Below, piece after piece: positions 43,767 through 52,972 of a DNA stretch of 64,000 nt. Source of the stretch: CAWBRT01 sp963819175. Lineage in GTDB: Bacteria; Acidobacteriota; Terriglobia; Terriglobales; Acidobacteriaceae. Numbering within the stretch: the stretch's first letter is position 1; each line of letters opens with the position of its first letter. The DNA lies in assembly GCA_963819175.1 (NCBI GenBank), contig CAWFVJ010000018.1:62001-126000 (forward strand). The letters run 5' to 3'. The notes beneath the pieces are model-generated. The model did no database searches. It was not told where the DNA came from and was given only the letters and a program-made list of their open reading frames with translations. The translations under genes were made by a program, and so were the position numbers.

Positions 43767-46172
43767 CTACTGCCGCGCGGCCGGCTGATCGGGCGCAGTC
43801 AGCGGTGGCGACATCGCGGGCGCCTCGTCAGCGGACACCGGCAACGAACGCTCGAGTGCGATCTGCAAAACCTGATCCATGTGCTCCACAAAGTGGAACT
43901 TCATGGCACTTCGCAGATTCTCCGGCACATCCGCCATATCCTTGTCGTTGTCCTGTGGCAGAATCACTTCCAGAATGCCGGCACGATGCGCCGCCAGCAG
44001 CTTTTCCTTAAGCCCGCCGATCGGCAGAACCTTGCCGCGAAGCGTGATCTCGCCGGTCATCGCAACGTCGCGCCGTACGGGAATCCGGCTGAGGGCGCTG
44101 GCAATCGCCGTGGCCATGGTGATTCCAGCCGAGGGACCGTCTTTCGGGATCGCGCCCTCCGGCACATGGATGTGAATGTCGATATTGCGGTAGAAGTCGT
44201 GGTTCAGGCCGAGTTGCTGCCAGCGCGAGCGGATGTAAGTGATGGCCGCCTGCGCCGATTCCTGCATGACATCGCCCAGTTTGCCGGTCAGCAACGGCTT
44301 GCCGCCTTTGCCTTCCACCACGGTTACTTCCGTGGACAGCAGCGAGCCGCCAACCTCGGTCCACGCCAATCCCGTAACCAGACCGATTTCGCTCTTCTCG
44401 TTGACCGCCGTGTCGCGGAAGCGCATCACGCCAAGGAAGTCGTTGATGTTCTCTGCGGTGACTGCGATCGAGTAGGCTTGGCCGTCCTTCACAACGCGGC
44501 GGGCCACCTTGCGGCATACGTTGCCAATTTCCCGCTCCAGGTTGCGGACCCCGGCCTCGCGCGTGTAATTGCGAATGATTCCGGTGATTGCATCGTCGGT
44601 GAAGCTGATGTTCGGCTCCGTCAACCCGGCCTGCTCTCGCTGCTTCTTCAGCAGGAAATGCTTGGCGATTTCGAGTTTTTCCGGTTCCGTGTAGCCGTGC
44701 AACCGCAGCACTTCCATGCGGTCCTGCAGAGCCGCGGGAATCGTGTGCAGCACATTCGCCGTAGCGATGAAGAACACCTGCGACAAATCGTATTCAACGT
44801 CCAGGTAGTGATCGATGAACATGTAATTCTGTTCCGGATCGAGCACTTCCAGCAGCGCCGAAGACGGATCGCCGCGGAAATCCGCGGACATCTTGTCGAC
44901 TTCGTCGAGCATGAAGACCGGATTCTTCGTTCCGGCCTTCTTCATCATCTGGATGATCTGTCCGGGCAGCGCGCCGATGTAGGTGCGGCGATGACCGCGA
45001 ATCTCCGCCTCGTCGCGAACTCCGCCCAGCGACATGCGCACGAACTTGCGCCCGGTCGCCTTGGCGATACTCATGCCGAGCGAAGTCTTGCCGACCCCTG
45101 GAGGTCCGACGAAACATAGAATCGAACCCTTCGGGTTCTTCACTAACTGCCGTACGGCCAGGAACTCGAGAATACGATCCTTGATCTTTTCCAGTCCGTA
45201 ATGATCTTCGTTCAGGACTTTCTCGGCGAACTCTATGTCCCGGACTTCCTTCGATTTCTTCTTCCAGGGCACGGCCAGCAGCCAATCCAGATAGTTGCGG
45301 GAGACGGTGGATTCGGCCGACATCGGAGGCATCGCCTCCAGCTTCTTGAGCTCCTGCAGCGCCTTTTCGTGAACGTCCTTCGGCATACCGGAGCTGTCAA
45401 CCTTCTTCTTCAACTCGTCGAACTCGCTCTTTTCGCCGCGCCCGAGTTCCTTCTGGATCGCCTTGATCTTCTCGTTGAGGTAGTACTCTTTCTGCGCGCG
45501 CTCCATCTGCCGCTTGACCCGCGACTGGATGGTGCGATCCATGTTCAGCTTCTCGATTTCTATATCCAGCACGTCGAGCACGCGGTTCAGACGGTCGGCG
45601 GGATCGAAGATTTCAAGCAGTTCCTGCTTCTCTTCTATCGTGAGCTGAAGATTGGCGGCGATGGTGTCGGTCAGCTTGGCAATATCGTCCGGCCGGACCG
45701 TGGCGGCCATGGTTTCGTAGTTGAGCGACTGGCAGAGCTTTACGTATTGCTCGAACTGCGAAATCACGCGCTGCATGGCGGCTTCGATCTGGGGCGTCAC
45801 CTCGATCGTATTCTTCACCGTGCGGACGGACGCCTCAAGGTAGCCTCCCACCTCGGTCACCTGCAACGTCTTGCCGCGCTCGAGCCCTTCGACCAGCACC
45901 TTGATGTTCCCGTCAGGGAGTTTGAGACTCTGCACAATATTGACGATCGTGCCCACCTGGTAGATCTCATTCGGCTTCGGCTCGTCAATGCTGGCATCGT
46001 GTTGCGTGGCCAGGAAAATCCTCTTGTCGTGGGCCAACGCCTCTTCCAGCGCCCGCACGCTCGATTCGCGCCCTACGACAAATGGCGTCATCATGAACGG
46101 AAAGATGACGACGTCCCGGATGGGCATCATCGGCAGCTTTTTGGTCTCGAATTTTTCTTTGGTAGAACTCAC
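43767..46172 (-). CDS. lon: ATP-dependent protease La (Lon)
   Basis: An 801-residue LonA protease. An N-terminal substrate-binding domain (PMMPIRDVVIFPFMMTPFVVGR) leads to the AAA+ core: Walker A GPPGVGKTSLGMSI (near 355-368), Walker B VFMLDEVDKM, and sensor/arginine residues. The proteolytic domain shows catalytic Ser in KDGPSAGITMATAIASAL and catalytic Lys in TLRGKVLPIGGLKEKLLAAHRAGI. Start is GTG at 46172 with GGGAGC upstream. It is the last gene of the tig-clpP-clpX-lon block and carries its own terminator. Confidence 0.97.
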   Translation of the reverse strand: MSSTKEKFETKKLPMMPIRDVVIFPFMMTPFVVGRESSVRALEEALAHDKRIFLATQHDASIDEPKPNEIYQVGTIVNIVQSLKLPDGNIKVLVEGLERGKTLQVTEVGGYLEASVRTVKNTIEVTPQIEAAMQRVISQFEQYVKLCQSLNYETMAATVRPDDIAKLTDTIAANLQLTIEEKQELLEIFDPADRLNRVLDVLDIEIEKLNMDRTIQSRVKRQMERAQKEYYLNEKIKAIQKELGRGEKSEFDELKKKVDSSGMPKDVHEKALQELKKLEAMPPMSAESTVSRNYLDWLLAVPWKKKSKEVRDIEFAEKVLNEDHYGLEKIKDRILEFLAVRQLVKNPKGSILCFVGPPGVGKTSLGMSIAKATGRKFVRMSLGGVRDEAEIRGHRRTYIGALPGQIIQMMKKAGTKNPVFMLDEVDKMSADFRGDPSSALLEVLDPEQNYMFIDHYLDVEYDLSQVFFIATANVLHTIPAALQDRMEVLRLHGYTEPEKLEIAKHFLLKKQREQAGLTEPNISFTDDAITGIIRNYTREAGVRNLEREIGNVCRKVARRVVKDGQAYSIAVTAENINDFLGVMRFRDTAVNEKSEIGLVTGLAWTEVGGSLLSTEVTVVEGKGGKPLLTGKLGDVMQESAQAAITYIRSRWQQLGLNHDFYRNIDIHIHVPEGAIPKDGPSAGITMATAIASALSRIPVRRDVAMTGEITLRGKVLPIGGLKEKLLAAHRAGILEVILPQDNDKDMADVPENLRSAMKFHFVEHMDQVLQIALERSLPVSADEAPAMSPPLTAPDQPAARQ

Positions 46173-46509
46173 TCAGTACAGCTCCCTGTTTGGCCCAACT
46201 TCAATTTTTCGCTCCGGGGCCGACGGCTATTTCGAGCCTACTACATGAAACTTCCTACGGCAACCACCGCCCTGGACTGTAATACCCTAGTAGATACGGC
46301 CCCTAATTGTTTCGATGACGAATTCTGATTCGGGAAGGCTTCCGGCGGGAAAATCTTTCCAAAAGCACGCCGCTACAAGGCCTAAAGCGTTAAGAAAGCC
46401 CGCGGTACGCTGACCTTTCGTAATGACCACGAACCGGGAAGCATTGCCCCAAACGAGTAAAAGGGCCTGCTTCCCGCAAGCCCTTCGTCCGAACAGAATC
46501 GCGAACCGA
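46173..46509. other. lon upstream region
   Basis: About 340 bases between clpX and lon, both leftward. It holds the clpX terminator (46459-46485) and should contain the lon promoter. I see no clear CIRCE or other operator sequence. Confidence 0.45.
46459..46485 (-). terminator. Rho-independent terminator of clpX
   Basis: On the leftward strand, shortly after the clpX stop, AAGGGCTTGC and GCAGGCCCTT form a stem with a small mismatch, followed by TTACTC. The corresponding plus-strand positions are 46459-46485. Confidence 0.8.
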
Positions 46510-47787
46510 TTAGCCCGCCTTTTCCAACATGGCGATCGCCAGGTCGCGCTTTTCGACCATCTCGCGAGTCACCTCGAAATCTTTCACCTTCTTCTGGCTT
46601 GGCAGGTGATACATCAGGTCAAGCATCAACTCTTCCAGGATCATCCGCAGCCCGCGAGCGCCAACCTTGCGCAGCGTAGCCTCGTGAGCGATGCTTCGCA
46701 GAGCATCGGGTGTGAAACAAAGTTTGACGTTCTCAAACTCGAACAACCGCTGGTACTGCTTGGTGATCGCGTTGCGCGGCCTGGTCAGGATCTCGACCAG
46801 CGCATCCTCATCCAGATCCTCAAGCACTCCCATCACAGGCATGCGGCCCACGAATTCGGGAATCAAGCCGAACTTGATCAAGTCCTGTGGCTCGGCCTTG
46901 CGCAGCAATTCGCTGTCGCGCTTGGCAGCGCCGATCATCTCTTGCTGCGGCTGGCCCTGGGCTTCGTCGGAGCGGAACCCCATCGCCCGTTTTCCGACGC
47001 GTCGTCCGATCACCTTTTCCAGACCAACAAATGCGCCACCGCAGATGAACAGGATGTTCGTCGTATCAACCGGGGTGAATTCCTGATGCGGATGCTTACG
47101 TCCGCCCTGCGGCGGGACGTTGGCGACTGTGCCTTCAAGAATCTTCAGCAAAGCCTGCTGCACTCCCTCGCCGCTCACGTCGCGGGTAATCGAGGGGTTC
47201 TCGTCCTTGCGCCCGATCTTGTCGATTTCGTCGATATAAATGATTCCGGTCTGGGCCCGCGCCACGTCGCCGTCGGCTGACTGCAATAGCTTCAGGATGA
47301 TGTTCTCGACATCCTCGCCGACGTATCCGGCTTCGGTAAGCGTGGTGGCGTCGACGATGGCAAAGGGCACGTCGAGCATCTTGGCCAGAGTTTGCGCAAG
47401 CAGCGTCTTGCCGGTGCCGGTCGGACCGATCAGCAAAATATTCGACTTCGAGAGCTCGATATCGCTGTTCCGCTGCTTGTTCATGTAGACGCGCTTGTAG
47501 TGGTTATAAACCGCCACCGCAAGCTTCTTCTTTGTCTGTTCCTGGCCAATGACGTACTCGTCGAGAAAGGCCTTTACCTCATGCGGCTTCGGCAACTGGC
47601 TCGGAGCGGCGGAAGGCTGCGCTTCGCTGCGGTCGTCCTCGAGAATCGAATTGCAGACCGCAACACATTCGTCGCAGATATAAGCCCGTGGGTAATCGCT
47701 GGGGGAAGAGATTAACTTGGCGACAGCGTCCTGAGATTTGTGGCAGAAGGAGCATCGCAAAACTTCATCGGAACCTGACCTTCTCAT
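46510..47787 (-). CDS. clpX: ATP-dependent Clp protease ATPase subunit ClpX
   Basis: A 425-residue AAA+ unfoldase. The N-terminal zinc-binding domain is CSFCHKSQDAVAKLI...YICDECVAVCNSIL (residues 12-50), Walker A GPTGTGKTLLAQTL (near 119-132), and Walker B is IIYIDEIDKI. The pore loop GYVGEDVEN and the IGF-like contact region are in place. ATG at 47787 follows GAGGAG. Order tig, clpP, clpX, lon is the conserved bacterial arrangement. It unfolds tagged proteins and feeds ClpP. Confidence 0.97.
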   Translation of the reverse strand: MRRSGSDEVLRCSFCHKSQDAVAKLISSPSDYPRAYICDECVAVCNSILEDDRSEAQPSAAPSQLPKPHEVKAFLDEYVIGQEQTKKKLAVAVYNHYKRVYMNKQRNSDIELSKSNILLIGPTGTGKTLLAQTLAKMLDVPFAIVDATTLTEAGYVGEDVENIILKLLQSADGDVARAQTGIIYIDEIDKIGRKDENPSITRDVSGEGVQQALLKILEGTVANVPPQGGRKHPHQEFTPVDTTNILFICGGAFVGLEKVIGRRVGKRAMGFRSDEAQGQPQQEMIGAAKRDSELLRKAEPQDLIKFGLIPEFVGRMPVMGVLEDLDEDALVEILTRPRNAITKQYQRLFEFENVKLCFTPDALRSIAHEATLRKVGARGLRMILEELMLDLMYHLPSQKKVKDFEVTREMVEKRDLAIAMLEKAG

Positions 47788-47997
47788 GTGACTCCTCGAT
47801 ACTTACCATGCACTTGCCGATCTCTTGCTCCGCCTGGTCCGCCAAGCGGTGCGGGAACGCTCCCGCCTGTCAAAGGCCATCGTGACCAGCATATCGCTGA
47901 TCCAAGCCCGGCCTATTGAACTACAACTTTGCTCCCAATGGAAGTCCCCATTGCTGCACTCGGGTGACCACCCGACCCGAAAAGGCAGCGCGATACC

Positions 47998-48588
47998 CTA
48001 GCGATGCTTGAAAATAATCTCGTCTATCAGCCCGTATTCCTTGGCCTGTTGCGAGTTCATGATGAAATCACGCTCCACGTCGCGCTCCACTTTCTCCAGC
48101 ATCTGGCCGCTGTGTTTGGCGAGCAGTTGGTTGGTGATCTCACGCATGCGGAGAATTTCGCGCGCTTGAATATCGATATCGGTTGCTTGTCCGGAGATGC
48201 CTCCGCCCATAATAAGCGGCTGGTGAATCAGGATGCGTGACGTGGGCAGAGCAAACCGCTTTTTCGCGGCGCCTCCCGCCAGCAGCAGCGCAGCCATGCT
48301 CGCCGCCTGCCCGATGCAGATGGTCACCACGTCGGGCCGTATGAACTGCATAGTATCGTAGATCGCCATGCCGGCCGTAATCGAGCCGCCGGGCGAATTG
48401 ACGTAGAGCGATATGTCCTTTTCGGGATCTTCCGCTTCCAGGAAAAGCAATTGGGCAATGATGAGATTCGCTACCTGGTCGTCGATTGGTGTCCCGAGAA
48501 AGATGATGTTGTCCCGCAACAGACGGGAGTAGATGTCATACGCACGCTCGCCCCTGCTGGTTTGTTCCACTACCATGGGCACAAGCAT
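47998..48588 (-). CDS. clpP: ATP-dependent Clp protease proteolytic subunit ClpP
   Basis: A 196-residue serine peptidase. The N-terminus MVVEQTSRGERAYDIYSRLL is typical, with SPGGSITAGMAIYDTMQFI, catalytic Ser in CIGQAASMAALLLAGG (near residue 100), His in RILIHQPLIMGG, and Asp further on. It forms the double-ring chamber with ClpX. ATG at 48588 follows AAGGAGCG; an internal Met five codons on is possible. The gap to clpX is about 210 bases. Confidence 0.97.
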   Translation of the reverse strand: MLVPMVVEQTSRGERAYDIYSRLLRDNIIFLGTPIDDQVANLIIAQLLFLEAEDPEKDISLYVNSPGGSITAGMAIYDTMQFIRPDVVTICIGQAASMAALLLAGGAAKKRFALPTSRILIHQPLIMGGGISGQATDIDIQAREILRMREITNQLLAKHSGQMLEKVERDVERDFIMNSQQAKEYGLIDEIIFKHR

Positions 48589-48852
48589 AGGTTCGCTCCT
48601 TTATCATCTGTGCGCTCTCTCCGCCACGGTTGCGATATCAAAAGGCGGCGGCGCGTTCAAGCGGTCCCCACTGCGCGTTACGCGTGGTGGGGTGGAATCC
48701 CGCTCGGAAAAACGGCTTGCAGGGTCACCGCCGCTTCCAGCACGACGCGCCCCGATCCATAATACTAGCGATTCAATGCTTCCGGGGCACCGTGTGGAAG
48801 CGCAGCTCCCGTTCCGGAACTCCCCGTCTTGTTGCACTCCAGAAAAAACGTA
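48589..48852. other. tig-clpP intergenic region with a hairpin repeat
   Basis: About 260 bases. CCCCAC at 48666-48671 and GTGGGG at 48687-48692 close a self-complementary GCGCGTTACGCG-type loop, a palindrome of the short intergenic kind. There is no T tract, so it is not a classical terminator. No gene is evident. Confidence 0.5.
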
Positions 48853-49710
48853 TTACGCCGTCCTGCTGTACAGCATTTCCAAAGTCTTGTCGTTCCTGAT
48901 CCGTGCCCGTATACGATCGACCGCGCCATTCTCTTCCAGCCGTTTACGGACGGCCTCCGCCGTTTGTTGCATCTGCTTGGCGAGAGATTCGATCTCTGTA
49001 TTCAGCTCTTCGTCGCTGACCTCGACGGTCTCCACGTCGGCAATCTTATCGAGCAGTAAAGATGCCTGAACTTCCCGGCGTGCAGCCTGCCGCTGGCCTT
49101 CGCGCAAACGGCCCATATCCATGTTCTTCAAGTCTTCGGTCCGCATTCCCTGTGCGGCCAGGGCGCGCATGCCCCGGTCCAGCCGGGTGTCAATCTGCTG
49201 CTCGACCATTGACTCGGGCACGGCGATATTGAACTTGGTCACCAGGTCCTGCACCAGTTTGTCCTTGGCGCGGTGCTCCTCTTCCTGCTGCTTACCAGCT
49301 TGGATGCTCTCCCGTATCCGAAGTTTCAGATTCTCCAGCGATTCGAACTCGCTGCCGACTTCTTTGGCGAAGTCGTCAGTCAGCTCTGGCGCGCTCTTAC
49401 GTTTGATGCTCTTTATCTGGACTTCGTAGTGAACCGTTTTGCCTGCCAGCCGTTTGTCCGAAAATTCCTGCGGGTAGGTGACATCGAAGCTGCGCGCTTC
49501 GCCCGCCTTGGCGCCGCGCAGGTTGTTGCTGAACTCCGCCATTGTGTTGGCTGCCGCCGATCTCCACCAGCACGTCGTCGACGTTGATCGGCTTGGCATC
49601 GGCTTCCCCCGACGTTCCGGTGAATCCGGCCTGGGCATAGTCGCCGTCCTGGAGCGGGCGAGCCTCCTCCACGTTTTCGTAGGTCGAATGCTGCTCGCGA
49701 ATGTTCGCAA
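48853..49710 (-). CDS. tig: Trigger factor, C-terminal part (frameshifted)
   Basis: The second half of trigger factor: the end of the prolyl isomerase domain (NTMAEFSNNLRGAKAGEARSFDVTYPQEFSDKRLAGKTVHYEVQI) and the C-terminal chaperone arms (ELTDDFAKEVGSEFESLENLKLRIRESI, DLVTKFNIAVPESMVEQQID). True sequence begins near 49545; the earlier codons are out of frame. One extra base near 49545-49560 breaks the gene; removing it restores VEIGG-ANTMAEFSNN. Because tig is highly conserved and well placed, a sequencing error is likelier than a real mutation. Confidence 0.87.
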   Translation of the reverse strand: MRTFASSIRPTKTWRRLARSRTATMPRPDSPERRGKPMPSRSTSTTCWWRSAAANTMAEFSNNLRGAKAGEARSFDVTYPQEFSDKRLAGKTVHYEVQIKSIKRKSAPELTDDFAKEVGSEFESLENLKLRIRESIQAGKQQEEEHRAKDKLVQDLVTKFNIAVPESMVEQQIDTRLDRGMRALAAQGMRTEDLKNMDMGRLREGQRQAARREVQASLLLDKIADVETVEVSDEELNTEIESLAKQMQQTAEAVRKRLEENGAVDRIRARIRNDKTLEMLYSRTA

Positions 49711-50143
49711 GCGCCTGGTCGACCTCCTCGTCGGTCACCGAAATCTCGATCTTTTCAGGATGAATCTCCTGGTATCCGCTGACGTCGATTTCCGGCAAGA
49801 CCTCAAAGCGGGCCTTGAAGCGCATCGGCTTGCCTCCAGCCAAATCGAGGTCCGTCACCTGTGGTTGCGAAACCGGAACCAGGTGCTGTTTTTCCGTTTC
49901 CTGTCGGAAGTAACGCGGAATCAAGTGCTCGACAAGTTCGCTCTTGATATCTTCGCTAAAGCGCTGGCGGACGATGGCAGCCGGAACCTTGCCCCGCCGG
50001 AAGCCCGGAACCCGGGCATGCTTCTGAAGTTCGCTGATAACGGTCTGTTCTTCTTTTGCCACCACATCGGCGGGGATCTCGATGGAAACCTCTCGCTGAC
50101 AGGGGTTAGGAGTTTCGGTCTTGCTTTCTTCTATTGGAGTCAA
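49397..50143 (-). CDS. tig: Trigger factor, N-terminal part (frameshifted)
   Basis: The ribosome-binding half of trigger factor, the chaperone that meets nascent chains at the exit tunnel. The ribosome-docking loop is VPGFRRGKVPAAIVRQRF (the GFRxGKxP signature, near 45-62). The FKBP-like domain follows and runs to about VLVEIGG near 49560, after which the frame is wrong. The apparent TTG start at 50143 lacks a good ribosome-binding site, and the first 16 residues are unusual, so the start is uncertain. Full length with the second part is about 429 residues. Confidence 0.87.
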   Translation of the reverse strand: MTPIEESKTETPNPCQREVSIEIPADVVAKEEQTVISELQKHARVPGFRRGKVPAAIVRQRFSEDIKSELVEHLIPRYFRQETEKQHLVPVSQPQVTDLDLAGGKPMRFKARFEVLPEIDVSGYQEIHPEKIEISVTDEEVDQALANIREQHSTYENVEEARPLQDGDYAQAGFTGTSGEADAKPINVDDVLVEIGGSQHNGGVQQQPARRQGGRSAQLRCHLPAGIFGQTAGRQNGSLRSPDKEHQT

Positions 50144-50532
50144 GGAAGTGCCTTCAGATCAGTGTAAAGTGTGCGCCAAAAAGGCTGGCCACCTACGGCT
50201 CGCGCCGGGACTTCAGCTTCGCGCCCAGTGGAGCCGACGCAAGCAAAGCGAAAAAATAGTGTAAGAGAGGCAACCGAACCCGGTCAAACCCGTCCGCCCA
50301 GAAGCCAACAACTCTGTTTGATTCGGAGCTGACGGATCAACTCTGACGCGTCCGGCCGGTGCGTGGACTCAAGTCCCACCTTGTCTATTGTACGCGACTG
50401 CGGACGAAAGGCCGATTGATCGCCGGTATTTGTCCCGGCGCTTTCGGTTAGGAGATCGGCTCAAGCATGCCGCGACGAGATGCCGGCCTTTCTCCCGTGA
50501 TCGACTTATAAAACAAGCTCTAAAATAGGTTC
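50144..50532. other. tig-udg divergent intergenic region
   Basis: About 390 bases. It should contain promoters for both tig and the uracil-DNA glycosylase gene. I looked for a tRNA or hairpin terminator and found none that is convincing. Confidence 0.4.
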
Positions 50533-51264
50533 ATGCCCTCCGCCCTGCATGTCCTCAACAATGAAGTGGTTCTTTGCCGGCGCTGTCCGCGTCTGGTCGA
50601 GTTCCGCGAAACCGTAGGACGCGAGAAGCGCCGCGCCTATCTCGATCACGACTACTGGGCCAAGCCGGTTCCCGGTTTCGGAGACCCAAAGGCCAGGGTG
50701 ATCATTCTCGGGCTCGCGCCCGGAGCCCACGGCAGCAACCGCACGGGCCGGCCATTCACCGGCGATGCCTCGGGACGCTTCATGTACCCGATCCTGCACC
50801 GCACGGGCTTTGCGTCGCAGCCCAACGCCGACAGCCGCGACGACGGACTGCGCTTGCTGGACGCCTACATCACGGCCGCTGTGCGCTGCGCTCCGCCGGA
50901 TAACAAGCCGTCTCCGCAGGAAATCGCTAACTGCGCGCCTTTTCTCGATCGCGAATTGGCGGCCCTCAAGCGAATGAAGGTCCTCGTCGCGCTGGGCAGG
51001 ATCGGCTTCGATGCCTACCTGAATCATCTGAAACGGATCGGCGTGCTGAAGAGCAAGAGCGGTTACAGCTTTGGTCACGGCGCCCAGTACACGATGCCGG
51101 ACGGGGTCATCCTGCTGGCTTCCTACCATCCTTCGAATCAAAACACGGCAACCGGCAAGCTGACGGTTGCGATGTTCGAGCAGATATTCCTGACCGCCCG
51201 CCAACTGGTGTCCAATCCGGCGACGGATGGCCGAGGGCGTTGCGAATCTCATCCAGCTCGATAA
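50533..51264 (+). CDS. Uracil-DNA glycosylase, family 5 (UDGb) type
   Basis: A 243-residue DNA repair enzyme. Iron-sulfur-type cysteines are CRRC near residue 15 and the later AAVRCAPP and NCAPFLD segments. The catalytic region ILGLAPGAHGSNRTGRPFTGDASG (near 58-81) and ASYHPSNQNTATG (near 196-208) match family 5, which removes uracil and other deaminated bases. ATG at 50533. The last 150 bases overlap the end of the convergent glycosyltransferase gene; the true C-terminus is probably near VSNPATDG. Confidence 0.88.
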   Translation: MPSALHVLNNEVVLCRRCPRLVEFRETVGREKRRAYLDHDYWAKPVPGFGDPKARVIILGLAPGAHGSNRTGRPFTGDASGRFMYPILHRTGFASQPNADSRDDGLRLLDAYITAAVRCAPPDNKPSPQEIANCAPFLDRELAALKRMKVLVALGRIGFDAYLNHLKRIGVLKSKSGYSFGHGAQYTMPDGVILLASYHPSNQNTATGKLTVAMFEQIFLTARQLVSNPATDGRGRCESHPAR

Positions 51265-51616
51265 TCGCTGCCCACTCACCGCCTGAAGATTGCTCCCACA
51301 CAATGCGGCCGTGCAGCAGCCTTGCCACAATCGCCGGCGAAAGATCGTGGTGATAGTCGAAAAAGCGCTCTTCCATGCGGCTCCACCAGGCGACGTGGCT
51401 GAGCGGATTTGCCGGCGGATCATACTTTGTGGAAAACACGAAAGCAACATCGAAGGCTTGCCGCTGTTGCGCCGCCTTGAAAATTTCCGAGGCGGCGAAG
51501 TTCTCGATCCGTACCACCGCGAGCGGGCTGGAAACGTAGCCAAGAAAAGGCCGGTTCAACTCGTCGGATGCGGGCCAGGCGGTCAGAATCCGATCATGCG
51601 CGTAGTGCCGCTCCAA
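51107..51616 (-). CDS. PMT/ArnT-like glycosyltransferase, C-terminal periplasmic part (frameshifted)
   Basis: Continuation of the membrane glycosyltransferase at 51666-52865. Just before this frame's start, the same frame reads EDNLTYARFVRLHQQAAAYLERHYAHDRILTAWPASDEL, so the gene crosses from the other frame near 51675 because of a one-base shift. The segment is a soluble domain after the last membrane helix (FLGYVSSPLAVVRIENFAASEIF, FVFSTKYDPP). The end beyond LDEIRNALGHPSPDW lies antisense to the uracil-DNA glycosylase gene and may not be native. Confidence 0.65.
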   Translation of the reverse strand: MERHYAHDRILTAWPASDELNRPFLGYVSSPLAVVRIENFAASEIFKAAQQRQAFDVAFVFSTKYDPPANPLSHVAWWSRMEERFFDYHHDLSPAIVARLLHGRIVWEQSSGGEWAAIIELDEIRNALGHPSPDWTPVGGRSGISARTSQPSACRLPCFDSKDGRKPAG

Positions 51617-51665
51617 ATAGGCGGCGGCTTGCTGGTGCAGGCGGACGAAACGCGCGTAAGTGAGG

Positions 51666-52865
51666 TTATCTTCCGGCGCGATTCTCCATGAGCGGACTCA
51701 TGACCAGCGCTAGCACGAAAGCGGCGGCACAGACCACGCACCAGGCGCGCCAGACCATAATCGCACGTCGCTGGTCATGCGTACTCTGGTCGCGCTTGCC
51801 GGGATAGAGTTCCGCAACCGCGAGGATAATCACCAGCGGAATCACCGGCATCATGTAGCGCGCCAGTTCGGCGCCGCCTACGAACGACAGTGCCACCACA
51901 TAGGCCGCAATCACCATGCAAAATACACCCTGCACGCGGCGATCGATGACGTCTGACGGCGCAGACCTCAGCCTCCATACGATCAGGGCTGGTATGGTCA
52001 GCATGAACAGGTTCATGCATCCCGCCGCCTCCCACAGGCGCATCAACGCCGCGAGCGGAATGCGTCGAGGATCGAACGCGCTCCAGACGTTGTACGACAA
52101 ATACTCCGCGTTGAAGATCCGGCCAGTTTGCAGATGGTGATAGGCATACCACGCCAACAGCGGAGCTGCGGCGAGCAGGTGCGCCAGCGCTGCCACCGGG
52201 CTTCCTAGCGCGCGCCCTCGTTGGGGTTGCAGCGCGGCACGGCTTCGTAGATAACCAGCAACCTCCAAGACGAGAAATGCCAGGGGAGTGATGAAGGCCG
52301 TTTCCTTGGACAGCGTGGCCAGAGCGGAAAAGCCGATTGAAACCATGCGCCGCCCCGTGATGTAGAAATAGACGGCCCAGGCTGTAAAGGCGAATGCACC
52401 GATATCGAGCTGGAGCAGGGAACTCTGCGCGAAGATTACCGGATGAATCGCCGTCAGCCCGAGCGATGCCAGCGCAACCTGCCGGTTGGCCACGCGCTCC
52501 GCCAGTCGATAAAAACCAAGCAGGCCGAAGGCGGCGAGCATCAACATGGCCGTGCGCGTCACGACCGGCACAAAGCTGCTCAGCTTCCACCACATCGCAA
52601 CCCAGAGCATCACCAGTGGAGGATGCGCGTTGGAGAGCGTAGTCTGCGGGATCAGCTTTCCATGCAGGAGAATGTCGCGAGCGGCCGGAACAAAATAACC
52701 GGCCTCGTCTGAAAAATAAGGCAGCCGCAGCAGTGTTGCGTGCAGGGCAAAAATTGCGAAAAAGATCAGGACGAAATCAATGCCCAGCGGAAGCGGCCCC
52801 GCGTGCGGGCCAGTTGGCCTCAATTGCGCCGAAGGGGGCGAAGGGCTTTGCGGCTCCCGTTCCAT
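51666..52865 (-). CDS. PMT/ArnT-like dolichyl-phosphate-type glycosyltransferase (frameshifted)
   Basis: The main 399-residue part of a polytopic glycosyltransferase of the family 39/83 (PMT/ArnT) type. The first loop after TM1 has the catalytic-site pattern RLPYFSDEAGYFVPAARDILLHGKLIPQT, with the conserved acidic pair DE. About nine hydrophobic segments follow. Such proteins transfer sugars from lipid-linked donors to lipids or proteins on the periplasmic side. The frame ends at MENRAGR where a one-base shift cuts it from the C-terminal domain at 51107-51616. The acceptor is unknown. Confidence 0.8.
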   Translation of the reverse strand: MEREPQSPSPPSAQLRPTGPHAGPLPLGIDFVLIFFAIFALHATLLRLPYFSDEAGYFVPAARDILLHGKLIPQTTLSNAHPPLVMLWVAMWWKLSSFVPVVTRTAMLMLAAFGLLGFYRLAERVANRQVALASLGLTAIHPVIFAQSSLLQLDIGAFAFTAWAVYFYITGRRMVSIGFSALATLSKETAFITPLAFLVLEVAGYLRSRAALQPQRGRALGSPVAALAHLLAAAPLLAWYAYHHLQTGRIFNAEYLSYNVWSAFDPRRIPLAALMRLWEAAGCMNLFMLTIPALIVWRLRSAPSDVIDRRVQGVFCMVIAAYVVALSFVGGAELARYMMPVIPLVIILAVAELYPGKRDQSTHDQRRAIMVWRAWCVVCAAAFVLALVMSPLMENRAGR

Positions 52866-52972
52866 CGCTGGTGCTAACCAGATTCGCGGAAGGTATCCCC
52901 CGCGATGGGCCGGAAATTCTGGGATGACATCCCGCCCGGCGTGCTGTGTTGGGACATCTACCTAACCATGCT

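Noticed and set aside
43635..45119. A 494-codon rightward open frame inside lon
   Set aside because: It runs antisense to intact lon with catalytic residues, has no homology and is typical of GC-rich shadow frames.
50144..50532. A tRNA gene before the uracil-DNA glycosylase
   Set aside because: Some GTTTGATTC-like sequence exists, but no cloverleaf with acceptor stem and T-arm could be folded by eye.
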